Assembly: GCA_964532715.1 (NCBI GenBank)
Contig: CAZHIX010000004.1
Coordinates: forward strand, 1-34,051
From: 1-14-0-10-45-29 sp964532715
Lineage (GTDB): Archaea > Micrarchaeota > Micrarchaeia > Anstonellales > Anstonellaceae
DNA length: 34,051 nt
Direction of reading: 5' to 3'
Shown: piece by piece, positions 8,874-17,022 of the stretch
How positions within the stretch are numbered: position 1 is the stretch's first letter
How the letters are laid out: each line of letters opens with the position of its first letter
The notes under the pieces: model-generated
Seen by the model: the letters and a program-made list of their open reading frames with translations, nothing else
What the model was told of the DNA's origin: nothing
Databases searched by the model: none
Position numbers and translations under genes: made by a program

Positions 8874-10901
8874 TCATTTACTTTTATTTTTCTTTGATTT
8901 TTCAACACTCTTTTCATTAGATTCATCTTTTGAGTCTTGCCAATCTTTTTTCTTCTGTTTCTTATCTATTTTATCTTTTATCTCTTTTATTTGCTCACGT
9001 ATTGCAATCGCTTGTTCAAAATCAAGATTTTCTGCAGCAAGCATCATTTGCTCTTGCAACAAAACAATTTGTTTTGAAAAGTCTGATGTGGTCAAATGCG
9101 AAGTTGGCATTTGCATATCATCTGGACCAAGTCTTTGAGCAACTTTTTTCTCAATAGTTTTGGCAACAATTCCATGTTCTTTATTAAATTCAATTTGAAC
9201 ATTTCTTCTTCTATCAGTCTCATCAATTGCCTCTTGCATTGCAGATGAAATTTTATCTGCATACATCACAACTTGTGAATCTGCATTTCTTGCAGCCCTT
9301 CCAATAGTCTGAATTAAGGAAGTGCAATTTCTCAAAAATCCTTGTTTATCTGCATCTAAAATTGCAACTAAACCAACTTCTGGAATATCTAAACCTTCAC
9401 GCAATAAGTTTATTCCAACTAATACGTCAAATTCACCAAGCCTTAATTGGCGTATAATTTCACTTCTTGTAATTGTATCAATTTCAGAGTGCATATACCT
9501 GACTCTTACTTGCTTTTGAGACATATATTCTGCCAAATCCTCAGCCATTCTCTTTGTAAGTGTAGTAACCAAAGTCCTATATCCTTTTGATGCGCGCTCT
9601 TTTACCCTTAATATTAAATCATCCATCTGTCCTTGAGTTTTGCAAACGCTAATTTGAGGGTCAACAATTCCTGTTGGGCGAACTAACTGTTCAACTATTT
9701 GACCACTTGTTTGTTTCTCATATTCTGATGGTGTTGCAGATACAAACACGACTCTATCATCCATTTTTTTCTCAAATTCTTCCCATTTTAGCGGACGATT
9801 ATCATATGCGCTTTTGAGTCTAAATCCATAATCAATTAAATTCTTTTTTCTACTCTTATCTCCATAATACATGCCATGTAATTGAGGTATGGTTACATGT
9901 GATTCATCAATAATTATCAGTGCATCATCAGGCAAAAAATCTATTAAACAAAATGGCGGATCCCCCTCTTTTCTTCCATCAAAATGGCGTGAATAATTCT
10001 CAATTCCATTACAATATCCGACTTCTTCTATTAGTTCCAAATCGTAATTCGTTCTTTGTTTTAATCTGTGTGCTTCAATTGGTCCAAGTTTTGGTAATAG
10101 TTGATTTAATTCATCTCGTATTTGTTTTATCGCGTTCTTCTTTATTTTTTCATCTATAAGATAATGTTTTGCTGGAAATAGTCTGTAATACTTTATTTGA
10201 TTTGTAGGTTTTCTATTTATTGGGTCAAGTATTTGTATATTAGATACTTTATCATCTTCAAGCGTCACTCTCAAAAGGCTATCATCGTATGCGGGTGCAA
10301 TTGTAAAAATAGTTCCTTTAATAGAGAATTTAGATGGTTCAACAACTTGTTCATTTCTCTCATATTGCATATCTAATAATCTATTTACAAATTCTTTTCT
10401 TGTAAGTTGCATTCCAATATTTAATTCAATTGAAAATTTTCTGTACTCGTCTGGGTTTCCAATTCCATATATGCACGAAACAGTTGCAACAATTACTGTT
10501 GGACCACTTGTCATGAGATTTGCAGTTGCCCCAAGTCTCATACGTTCTATTTTCGCATTCACACTTGAATCTTTTTCTATATATGTATCTGATGCAGGCA
10601 TATAACTTTCTGGCTGGTAATAATCAAAGTATGAAACAAAATATCCTATCTTGTTTTTTGGAAAAAATTCTCTGAACTCAGAATATAATTGCGCGGCTAA
10701 TGTTTTATTGTGCGATATTACAAGCGCGCTTCTGTTTGTTTTTGCAAGCATGTTTGCTATCGTGAAAGTTTTTCCAGAACCTGTAACTCCTAAAAGAGTT
10801 TGGCGCGTTTTTTTGTGCACTCCCTCAACCAATTTTTCAATTGCTTGTGGCTGATCTCCTGCCGGAGTCATGGCTGATTCTAATTTATATTCTTCAAGCA
10901 T
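8874..10901 (-). CDS. uvrB: UvrB, excinuclease ABC helicase subunit
   Basis: UvrB is the damage-verifying helicase that binds UvrA and then UvrC. Walker A GVTGSGKT is at residues 38-45, the DNA-clamping beta-hairpin SYFDYYQPESYMPASDTYIE near 90-109, the DExx box is IIIDESH, and helicase motif VI appears as QTIGRAARN. A C-terminal UVR domain (ENLDFEQAIAIREQIKEI) for contact with UvrC or UvrA is followed by a lysine/serine-rich tail of about 30 residues. The length (675) is normal. The start is supported by a GAGG element about 9 nt before ATG 10901. As the first gene of the repair cluster, its promoter should lie in 10902-10990, where a TATA-like CATATAG (minus strand) is seen. Confidence 0.98.
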   Translation of the reverse strand: MLEEYKLESAMTPAGDQPQAIEKLVEGVHKKTRQTLLGVTGSGKTFTIANMLAKTNRSALVISHNKTLAAQLYSEFREFFPKNKIGYFVSYFDYYQPESYMPASDTYIEKDSSVNAKIERMRLGATANLMTSGPTVIVATVSCIYGIGNPDEYRKFSIELNIGMQLTRKEFVNRLLDMQYERNEQVVEPSKFSIKGTIFTIAPAYDDSLLRVTLEDDKVSNIQILDPINRKPTNQIKYYRLFPAKHYLIDEKIKKNAIKQIRDELNQLLPKLGPIEAHRLKQRTNYDLELIEEVGYCNGIENYSRHFDGRKEGDPPFCLIDFLPDDALIIIDESHVTIPQLHGMYYGDKSRKKNLIDYGFRLKSAYDNRPLKWEEFEKKMDDRVVFVSATPSEYEKQTSGQIVEQLVRPTGIVDPQISVCKTQGQMDDLILRVKERASKGYRTLVTTLTKRMAEDLAEYMSQKQVRVRYMHSEIDTITRSEIIRQLRLGEFDVLVGINLLREGLDIPEVGLVAILDADKQGFLRNCTSLIQTIGRAARNADSQVVMYADKISSAMQEAIDETDRRRNVQIEFNKEHGIVAKTIEKKVAQRLGPDDMQMPTSHLTTSDFSKQIVLLQEQMMLAAENLDFEQAIAIREQIKEIKDKIDKKQKKKDWQDSKDESNEKSVEKSKKNKSK

Positions 10902-11123
10902 TTATCAAAACCTCAAAAACATCGCAAAACTTCACAAAACGAGTGCGAAGCTAACTATATGCAACGCTAAATCTAATTAAGTTATGTGTGATTTTGGTTT
11001 CGGAGTCAGATTTGCACATATCAATTGCTCAAGTTGCGCAAATATATGGGTGCATCACATCTATTGCATTTTTCTCATGAAATCAAGACTTGTCTGCGGA
11101 TTCATCAGAAATTATACCTTTAT

Positions 11124-11239
11124 TGAAAATGTATTTTCATTAAATTTGAAATAGTGAAAATCTGTTTTCACTAATCATTGAAATGACAAGCTAAACACAC
11201 GACTGCGTATCAGTGCCGACTATGTTTTGTTCCAAAACA
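11124..11239. repeat. Three successive short perfect inverted repeats
   Basis: TGAAAAT-gt-ATTTTCA lies at 11124-11139, AGTGAAAA-tctg-TTTTCACT at 11153-11172, and TGTTTTG-ttc-CAAAACA at 11223-11239. The arms are 7, 8 and 7 bp with loops of 2-4 nt. The first two share the GAAAA/TTTTC core. Their role is unknown; short AT-rich palindromes also arise by chance in such DNA. Confidence 0.5.
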
Positions 11240-11354
11240 AATCGCGTACCAGTCATTTAAGTTTGAGCACTCTTTTAGCAAATCTGATTGACAAACTGTG
11301 TACTAACACCCTTCATGCTTTTAGTGCTTTTTTTAACAAATCTTCATAATAAAG

Positions 11355-11528
11355 ATGTGCGAGTTTTGGATGGACTTGACACCTCATCAAACAGGGTTCC
11401 TCTGTTGCTATTGGGATGCTTTATTGACAAACATTAAGCGTGTAAATCTCAAATCAAAGCAGGTTCAGATCAGGCATCTGTATAAATTAGGTAAGAAGAA
11501 AAATATTGAGAGCGAAGAATTAATCTAA
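11355..11528 (+). CDS. Possible small protein, 57 residues (doubtful)
   Basis: An ATG at 11355 opens a frame of 57 codons ending at TAA 11526-11528. The product starts MCEFWMDLTPHQTGFLCCYW and has a basic, hydrophilic second half ending KKKNIESEELI. I recognise no family. For: it lies in an otherwise empty 685-bp gap and its second half has ordinary protein-like composition. Against: there is no clear ribosome-binding site, Trp and Cys are unusually rich compared with neighbouring proteins, and a frame this short can arise by chance. It could also be the remnant of a larger decayed gene. Confidence 0.2.
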   Translation: MCEFWMDLTPHQTGFLCCYWDALLTNIKRVNLKSKQVQIRHLYKLGKKKNIESEELI

Positions 11529-11586
11529 AACCGCTATAAATCATATCACTTGATTTCTAATCAAAACCCCAAACTCAAGCATTCAT

Positions 11587-13152
11587 CTACAACTGTGGCT
11601 CACCTGCGCGATCTTCTTCCCACATACGATGTATAAGCCATCTGAGTTCTTCGCGCTTTTTCTCAAAGTCGCGCTCTTCCTGTTCTGTCAATGTTATTTT
11701 ATCTGATATCTGTTTGTACTGTTCTTGAGTATGAATATCATCATCAATAACTGAGTCATTTTCAAGTTTATTTCTTACTTGTGCAACTGGCATATGAACT
11801 GGGGATTTTTGAGTTTTAAGCATTTGCCTTGCATCTGTGGGTGCTGCCATATCTACGATCTGAGCTTCTCTTATAAGTCCTTTTAGGTGGGTAGCTAATT
11901 TTTCTCCTTCTACTTTCAAATCATTGACGTTTGAGAGCATCAAATCAATTTGTTTTGCTTTATTTAACAGTGTTTCAAACTGTTCTTTATTACTTCCAAG
12001 CATTTTTTTTGCATCTTCCAAATCATTTGCATATTTAGTTTGTGCTTGTTCAAGATTTGTTAAGAGTGCTGAAAGCTGTGAACTTTCTACGTTGTATCTA
12101 TTCTGTATATTTTGTACTCTTGAACTAATTGTTTGATATTTGTAAGTGGCTTGTGAGTAATCTTGTATTTGTTTTCTAACAACTAATAAATCGTTTTGCA
12201 TTTGATCCATTATCTCTTTTGAGGATTTTACTGCTTGCTCATAAATTCCCTCAATTTCCACCTTTAATTTCTTTGGATCAAATTTCTGTCCTCTAACCTT
12301 TTCAATCGCCAATACTCGTTGTGATAAAATGCTTTGTCTTTCACCCATATCTTTTGCTTCTTCTAAAAGCGCTTTTGCAGATTTTACTAATTCATTTCTT
12401 GCAAATTTAACTTCATCAAGTTCGCTTTTTATCTGCTCAAGCATTTTTGATGAATCATCACCATCTAAATCTCTTGCAATTGTATTTAGTCTATCTACTA
12501 TCTGTTCAAATTCTTGTGATGTATTAGCAATTTTTTGTTCAATTGAACTGCAAGCTCCATCAAGTTTTTGCATCAATTCTTCCGAGCCTTCTTTTTTTTG
12601 ATTTTCTGTAACTGGGCTATTCTTTATTTCTTCTTCAAACTGCGAAAGTTCTTTGCGAGCATCTATCAACTCTTTTTCAAGCTGTTTAAGATTGTTTTTT
12701 TTGGTTTCAATTTGCTGTGTTGCTTGTGTTGCAAGTAATGTTGCATCCCTCACATCTTGAGATAATATCCCTAGTTTTTGTTCAACGTCTTCACGTTTTC
12801 CTTCAAACTGCAACTTAACATCTTCAAGTTCAACTAAATTTTGACTAACTGTTTTTTCAAGTTTTTCAAGCTTTTTTGACACTTGTGCTCTATCAATTGC
12901 ATTCTGTTCTTTTTTCTGTGCATACTCTTGCGAATCCAGCGAAGCCCAAATCAAAAATTGTTTTGTTAAATTATAATCTATTTTTATAAGGCCTTCTTTT
13001 TCTAAAGTTTTTGCCCAATTCTCTATAGTAGTTGTCGGTATTCCCAACTGTCTTGACGCATCTGAAATTTCAACCTTCTTGCGTTCATGAATAAGATTTA
13101 TCAGTCCATCTACTCCGGTACTAATCAAAAAATCTTCAAATCCCATATACAC
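11587..13152 (-). CDS. Winged-helix/long coiled-coil protein of unknown function
   Basis: A 521-residue protein I cannot assign to a named family. Residues about 13-70 look like a winged helix (ERKKVEISDASRQLGIPTTT, then a second helix and LEKEGLIKIDY). From about 78 to 420 the sequence is an almost unbroken heptad-like, Glu/Lys/Gln-rich coiled coil. The tail (about 430-521) is charged and ends in LRWLIHRMWEEDRAGEPQL. There is no signal peptide or membrane segment, so it should be cytoplasmic. An alternative start at residue 3 (ATG 13146) would give an N-terminus MGFE, identical to that of the divergent neighbour. The two genes are 60 bp apart and probably share a promoter region. A DNA-tethered scaffold or segregation-type factor is a speculative reading. 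Confidence 0.85.
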   Translation of the reverse strand: MYMGFEDFLISTGVDGLINLIHERKKVEISDASRQLGIPTTTIENWAKTLEKEGLIKIDYNLTKQFLIWASLDSQEYAQKKEQNAIDRAQVSKKLEKLEKTVSQNLVELEDVKLQFEGKREDVEQKLGILSQDVRDATLLATQATQQIETKKNNLKQLEKELIDARKELSQFEEEIKNSPVTENQKKEGSEELMQKLDGACSSIEQKIANTSQEFEQIVDRLNTIARDLDGDDSSKMLEQIKSELDEVKFARNELVKSAKALLEEAKDMGERQSILSQRVLAIEKVRGQKFDPKKLKVEIEGIYEQAVKSSKEIMDQMQNDLLVVRKQIQDYSQATYKYQTISSRVQNIQNRYNVESSQLSALLTNLEQAQTKYANDLEDAKKMLGSNKEQFETLLNKAKQIDLMLSNVNDLKVEGEKLATHLKGLIREAQIVDMAAPTDARQMLKTQKSPVHMPVAQVRNKLENDSVIDDDIHTQEQYKQISDKITLTEQEERDFEKKREELRWLIHRMWEEDRAGEPQL

Positions 13153-13169
13153 AATCGCACAATTCTAAG

Positions 13170-13180
13170 CCTTTTAAAGG
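13170..13180. promoter_or_regulatory. Palindromic TATA-like element between divergent genes
   Basis: CCTTTTAAAGG is centred in the 60-bp space between the divergent wHTH genes. Its TTTTAAA core lies 25-30 bp from the minus-strand start (leaderless-type spacing) and about 38 bp from the plus-strand start at 13213. It could therefore act as a TBP site in both directions. Assigned by position and composition only. Confidence 0.4.
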
Positions 13181-13212
13181 TTGCTGTATAGGACTAATTA
13201 GGGTTAACGCTT

Positions 13213-14481
13213 ATGGGGTTTGAAGGTTGGGACTTAGTTTATGTGCGATACGAGCCAAAGGCAATTGATCGCTTCAAAAACAAGAGTAAAATCCTCTCTG
13301 ATTTTGGAGCAAGTGGTCTGAGAGTCTATAATGCATTAGATGGGGTAAGAAAATCCTCAGATATTCGTGCATCACTAAATATTGATTCGGTGCAGTTTTC
13401 AAAGATAATGGATTTTATGATTACAAATCAATTTATATTCGAAAAACAATCTTCAAAAAATATTGATTTTTCAAATTCTTCTCAAGGCAATACTCTAAAT
13501 TCTTCAAGTAATATTCAATCTTATCAATCATCCACATCTTCTCCTCTCACTAATTCTGTTGATGATTCATTTGAGTCATCTAATCCTCCAACGCTTTCTC
13601 CAAGTGAGCAGAAGATATTTAATGCATATGGTGACATGGGTCTTAAAGTTTTTTCACTAATTGATGGGCAAAAAAGTGCTAGGCAGATTCTTGAACAAAC
13701 TGGGGTTTCACAAAATCAACTTATACAAATGCTTGAGTTTATGAATAAAAACGGTATCATAAAACTTGATACACCCACTCAGAATCAACAACCGCAAACT
13801 ACTCCAAATCAAAATAATAGAAATTTTATCAACCCCAACATGACAAATCAACAAGGTGCGCGTGCATATCCCCATCCTTATTCAAATGCCAATACGCGTC
13901 AATCTTCCAATTCAGCATCTTCAGAAGCTGGATTTTCTCCAATGGTTGAACATGCCCCCTCTCCGCCTAATCCAGTTTTAAATCACGAAAATGATAGCAA
14001 AGAAATGTTTTTATCAATTCCGTCTCTTGGGGCAAAACCCTCCATTTTTTCAAAGATTATGGCAATTGCAATCCTTGCACTCAAATTTGGTAAAATAGGA
14101 ACATCATTACTCCCGCGTATTGATGGCACAAAAGATATAATTCAAATCTCAATTGAAAGCGAACTTTCTTTTCACGATTTAGATATAATATTTCATGAAC
14201 TTGCCAATAATAAACTTCTAACATTCAAACCCCTTGAACGCAACCAAATACAAACTCGTTATGGTGACGATGGTCTTGCAGTTTTCAAAAAATTTGGGCG
14301 CGATGGGGTTTTAGTTTATCAGCTTATTGGAAAATCAAATACGTTAAAAGACATAGTTCTAAAAAGCAAATTACCAAAGGAGCGTGCAGTAGATATAATC
14401 TTATTTGTTCACTCAATGCTTGGGCTTGATGTGGCGCTTGATAGAGATATGATATATCGTTATATCTCAAAAAAAGACTAA
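13213..14481 (+). CDS. Protein with four tandem winged-helix-like repeats, unknown function
   Basis: A 422-residue protein, not recognised as a named family. Four copies of a roughly 48-residue motif are visible, at about 30-78, 139-186, 292-338 and 360-408. The shared pattern is a (F/Y)G-x2-GL start, a helix, (I/L)DG or equivalent, then a two-helix unit and a short hydrophobic end. Examples are FGASGLRVYNALDGVRKSSD and YGDMGLKVFSLIDGQKSARQ; repeat 3 is the most diverged. This resembles winged-helix units of the kind IDG-x-(R/K)-S-x2-(I/L)-x4-G-(V/L)-S found in many regulators. Repeats 1-2 and 2-3 are joined by Ser/Asn/Gln/Pro-rich, probably disordered linkers (about 80-130 and 188-262). There are no membrane segments. 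It is divergent from the coiled-coil wHTH gene, which suggests a shared role. Confidence 0.85.
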   Translation: MGFEGWDLVYVRYEPKAIDRFKNKSKILSDFGASGLRVYNALDGVRKSSDIRASLNIDSVQFSKIMDFMITNQFIFEKQSSKNIDFSNSSQGNTLNSSSNIQSYQSSTSSPLTNSVDDSFESSNPPTLSPSEQKIFNAYGDMGLKVFSLIDGQKSARQILEQTGVSQNQLIQMLEFMNKNGIIKLDTPTQNQQPQTTPNQNNRNFINPNMTNQQGARAYPHPYSNANTRQSSNSASSEAGFSPMVEHAPSPPNPVLNHENDSKEMFLSIPSLGAKPSIFSKIMAIAILALKFGKIGTSLLPRIDGTKDIIQISIESELSFHDLDIIFHELANNKLLTFKPLERNQIQTRYGDDGLAVFKKFGRDGVLVYQLIGKSNTLKDIVLKSKLPKERAVDIILFVHSMLGLDVALDRDMIYRYISKKD

Positions 14482-14543
14482 ATGTGCATGCAAAATAAAT
14501 TAACAAATTGATTGATGATTTAGCTCTCAAATCAATATTAAAT

Positions 14544-14615
14544 TTTAAGTTCATCAATTATTCCAATAAGCTCACAGTATCAACTTTAAATTCATCAACT
14601 ATTCTACCAAGCTCA
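14544..14615. repeat. Imperfect 31-bp direct repeat in a convergent intergenic gap
   Basis: Copies at 14544-14574 and 14585-14615 match at 26 of 31 positions with a period of 41 bp; both end in AAGCTCA. They lie between the convergent ends of the four-repeat wHTH gene and cgi121. Read on the minus strand, both copies resemble short coding pieces (ELGRIVDEFK and ELIGIIDELK), so they may be duplicated remnants of a coding segment. Confidence 0.5.
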
Positions 14616-14632
14616 ATTACGTCTATCTATTC

Positions 14633-15052
14633 TCAAATTCTTGATATCGCCATTTTTTCAATCGTTTGCATGATAGTTTGTTCATCATAGTCGTTAGTGT
14701 CAAATTCACGTTCTATCTGTTCAAAACCAATATAATCAAAATCATTTTTTTTCAATTTCATACTATCATAAACAACCAGTATTGCAGGTTTCAAATCTTT
14801 TGCACCACATTTTGAAATAGCATTTTTAACATGAATCTCACACGCTAAAAAAAGCAATATCTCAGTATTTAGATTTTGAGATATATTTGTGCCTTGTCCA
14901 AATGCCATTTTTGCAAGCTCGTGTGCAACCTCAAACTGTTTTTTGCATAAAAATGCTTTTGAATCAAGCAAAACCGCATTAATTTTCTTTGATTCTAACT
15001 GTGCAATGCATTCTTGCACATTTACGCATTTACCAAAATAAAATTGAATCAT
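14633..15052 (-). CDS. cgi121: KEOPS complex subunit Cgi121
   Basis: Cgi121 is the small KEOPS subunit that binds the tRNA 3' CCA end and Bud32, helping Kae1 to make t6A at position 37 of ANN-decoding tRNAs. The recognisable core is GTNISQNLNTEILLFLACEI followed by HVKNAISKCGAKD (residues about 54-86), matching the family's N-x-E-(I/F)-L-x4-(G/A) helix and the A-I-x3-G element before a hydrophobic strand (AILVVY). The length (139) is typical. It is followed downstream by a convergent gap. Upstream, rps8e ends 46 bp away on the same strand, a translation-related neighbour. Assignment is by pattern, as the family is divergent. Confidence 0.8.
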   Translation of the reverse strand: MIQFYFGKCVNVQECIAQLESKKINAVLLDSKAFLCKKQFEVAHELAKMAFGQGTNISQNLNTEILLFLACEIHVKNAISKCGAKDLKPAILVVYDSMKLKKNDFDYIGFEQIEREFDTNDYDEQTIMQTIEKMAISRI

Positions 15053-15098
15053 ACAAAAGAAGTTAAACTTAAAAAATTAAAAATAGATGTAAAAAAAT

Positions 15099-15482
15099 TT
15101 AGAGGAGTTTTGCGTTAACTACTCCATCTTGTCCCACGCGATTCGTTATCTTCGCGCTACCAATCTCAGTATCAATTATTCCGCCTTTTGTAAGAATATT
15201 TTGTCTTGTGTTATGTGGGTTATCTGGTGTTTCTGTAACTTTTTTTATTTTGACTTTTTTTATCTTTCCATCTTTTGCTACTACGTTTGCATATAATGCA
15301 GATTTGAGCTTAACTTTTTTTGAATTTCCACGAACGTTTTTTAGTACTCTCACTTCTTTTTCTGAAACCTTTGCATTGGTTGGTTCGTTACCCCAATATC
15401 TCAATTTCTTTTTTTTGGAAGCGACTTTTTTTCCGCCAGTTCCGGATGTTTTTGTCTTTGCTGGTTTGTGATAATTACTCAT
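15099..15482 (-). CDS. rps8e: 30S ribosomal protein S8e
   Basis: Archaeal/eukaryotic small-subunit ribosomal protein with no bacterial counterpart. The C-terminal signature NILTKGGIIDTEIGSAKITN followed by RVGQDGVVNAKLL is diagnostic, and the N-terminus is Lys/Gly/Ser-rich as expected (KLRYWGNEPTNAKV). The length of 127 fits archaeal S8e. Upstream of ATG 15482 an AGGTGA element at about 8 nt spacing is a good Shine-Dalgarno match to archaeal 16S rRNA. It precedes cgi121 on the same strand. Confidence 0.97.
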   Translation of the reverse strand: MSNYHKPAKTKTSGTGGKKVASKKKKLRYWGNEPTNAKVSEKEVRVLKNVRGNSKKVKLKSALYANVVAKDGKIKKVKIKKVTETPDNPHNTRQNILTKGGIIDTEIGSAKITNRVGQDGVVNAKLL

Positions 15483-15593
15483 AAATATTTCACCTATTTA
15501 TTTAACCCATTTTGCCATATACTTGCTTTACCTAAATGGCATTAACGTATTAGTGCTATGATATTGAAATCTCTCTTTTTTAATCCTTTGCAA

Positions 15594-16841
15594 TTAATTT
15601 AGAGCGTAAATTATACTTGCAACGATTATACTCCCCATAACATGTGTTCGTGAAACGTTTAGCTTAAGTGGCAAAAATCCTATGAGGGTTGCAACGCTCA
15701 TAACCACAACTCCATAAGCCCCATTTAATAAAAAGCACAATGCAAGAAGATAAATACAGAGAATTTTTGCAATTTTTTCAAATTTAATATTGCTTATCGT
15801 ATGTTCTATTTTTTTGCCCATGTGCAATATAAACAATGCACCAATCCCAAGACTCAATGCAAAGATAGCCAAAAACAATCCCATATTTTGTTCACTAAAC
15901 TTATATGCCTCGTTTGCAATTGCGACTGCGCCTACTCTTGCAATATTTACTTTAGATGCCGAAGCTATTGAAAAAACGCAATGACTTGCTTCAATTGATG
16001 CTATCTGCGATATGAATTTTTGTGCATCCATTTTTTTACTCACAATAGATGAAAAAACTGCAAGTTGTGATGGTGTAGAAACACCTGGCAAATAATCTGC
16101 TATCGCTCCAAGTATAACTCCTAAAATGATATATGGCAAAAATAAACTGACATTTCGTTCATTTTTGTTGGGATGGTTTAGTGGTTTTAGTGTTTCAATA
16201 TTTTTTATATATTTTATATCGCTTTGAGTCTCGTCTTTTATTTTAATCTGATTATCTTTATGTGTCATTAATGCAGGTATTGCAAAAAATCCTACAAATA
16301 GTGCAAATAATGGATCAGGAATATGAGAATTTAAACTGACAAATCCTAGTATTGCAGATAAACCAAAAACAAGTATTGCAAAAATTATTTTTCTAATTTT
16401 TTTCTCGCGTGAAATTAACATCAAGCTTATTATTATCAATATAATCGCTGTATATGGTTTTACGATTGAAAACCCACTTGCTACAATATCCGAAAATAAA
16501 AACACAATTATCAATGCAACAATCGCACTAATGCATAATGAAAAAGAAAACACAATTAATCCTTCTTGGGCTTTTCCCATTTTGTACATTCTTTGAGCTG
16601 GCAATAATGATATCTGTGTATTTCCTTCTGGTATCGCCAAAAACATAGCCGGAAGAAACGACACTGCACTGTACGTTCCTAAAACTGCTATAAGTATAAT
16701 CGCAGTTGATTGTTCTTGTCCAAGTGTTTGTGCAACTATCGCTCCAATTGTGTTTGGATGAATTCCAGGAATAAGACCACAAAAGAATCCAAGCATAATT
16801 CCAATTAAACTAAAAAGAATAGTGTCAAACGCGTAATTCAT
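15594..16841 (-). CDS. TctA/DUF112-like multispanning membrane permease
   Basis: A 415-residue integral membrane protein with about ten hydrophobic segments. The N-terminal motif FFCGLIPGIHPNTIG (residues 19-33) and a later PGVSTPSQLA loop match the paired GxxPGxxP-type motifs of TctA-like permeases (DUF112 in archaea). Bacterial TctA is the large membrane subunit of the tripartite tricarboxylate transporter, but no TctB or periplasmic TctC partner is seen here, as is usual for the archaeal branch, so the substrate is unknown. Start ATG 16841 lies inside the first copy of the 80-bp tandem repeat. The gene upstream on the same strand encodes a membrane OB-fold protein. Confidence 0.8.
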   Translation of the reverse strand: MNYAFDTILFSLIGIMLGFFCGLIPGIHPNTIGAIVAQTLGQEQSTAIILIAVLGTYSAVSFLPAMFLAIPEGNTQISLLPAQRMYKMGKAQEGLIVFSFSLCISAIVALIIVFLFSDIVASGFSIVKPYTAIILIIISLMLISREKKIRKIIFAILVFGLSAILGFVSLNSHIPDPLFALFVGFFAIPALMTHKDNQIKIKDETQSDIKYIKNIETLKPLNHPNKNERNVSLFLPYIILGVILGAIADYLPGVSTPSQLAVFSSIVSKKMDAQKFISQIASIEASHCVFSIASASKVNIARVGAVAIANEAYKFSEQNMGLFLAIFALSLGIGALFILHMGKKIEHTISNIKFEKIAKILCIYLLALCFLLNGAYGVVVMSVATLIGFLPLKLNVSRTHVMGSIIVASIIYALN

Positions 16842-17022
16842 CTAATCACTTCAAATTCGTGTTTGGGTTCAATTGCATTTTCAATCAAAACAAGACACAT
16901 CGTGCGAAACAAAACATTCATCTAATCACTTCAAATTCGTGTTTGGGTTCAATTGCATTTTCAATCAAAACAAGACACATCGTGCGAAACAAAACATTCA
17001 TCTAATCACTTCAAATTCGTGT
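16836..17022. repeat. 80-bp tandem duplication (about 2.3 copies)
   Basis: A unit of exactly 80 bp occurs at 16836-16915 and 16916-16995, with a third partial copy of 27 bp to 17022. I see no mismatch between the copies. The unit contains the last codons and stop of the OB-fold gene (product end HEFEVIR) and the spacer up to the ATG of the TctA-like gene, so the gene end has been copied into the leader of the next gene. It could be a recent slippage or recombination product or an assembly artefact. Confidence 0.9.

Larger units (their letters stand above)
10902..11586. other. 685-bp region with no clear gene
   Basis: This is the only long non-coding stretch in the window. It separates uvrB and the winged-helix/coiled-coil gene, both on the minus strand. 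It contains the presumed uvrB promoter, three short perfect stem-loops (11124-11139, 11153-11172, 11223-11239) and a 57-codon plus-strand reading frame (11355-11528). I looked for tRNA T-arm/acceptor pairs, RNase P and SRP RNA core motifs and C/D-box pairs and found none that convince. Confidence 0.6.

Noticed and set aside
10902..11586. tRNA, RNase P or SRP RNA in the long intergenic gap
   Set aside because: Sequences resembling a T-arm (around 11460-11480) lack a matching acceptor stem, and the conserved RNase P and SRP cores are absent.
14508..14690. Plus-strand 60-codon frame between the wHTH gene and cgi121
   Set aside because: It overlaps the end of cgi121 on the opposite strand and is built from the 31-bp direct repeat; the composition is not protein-like.
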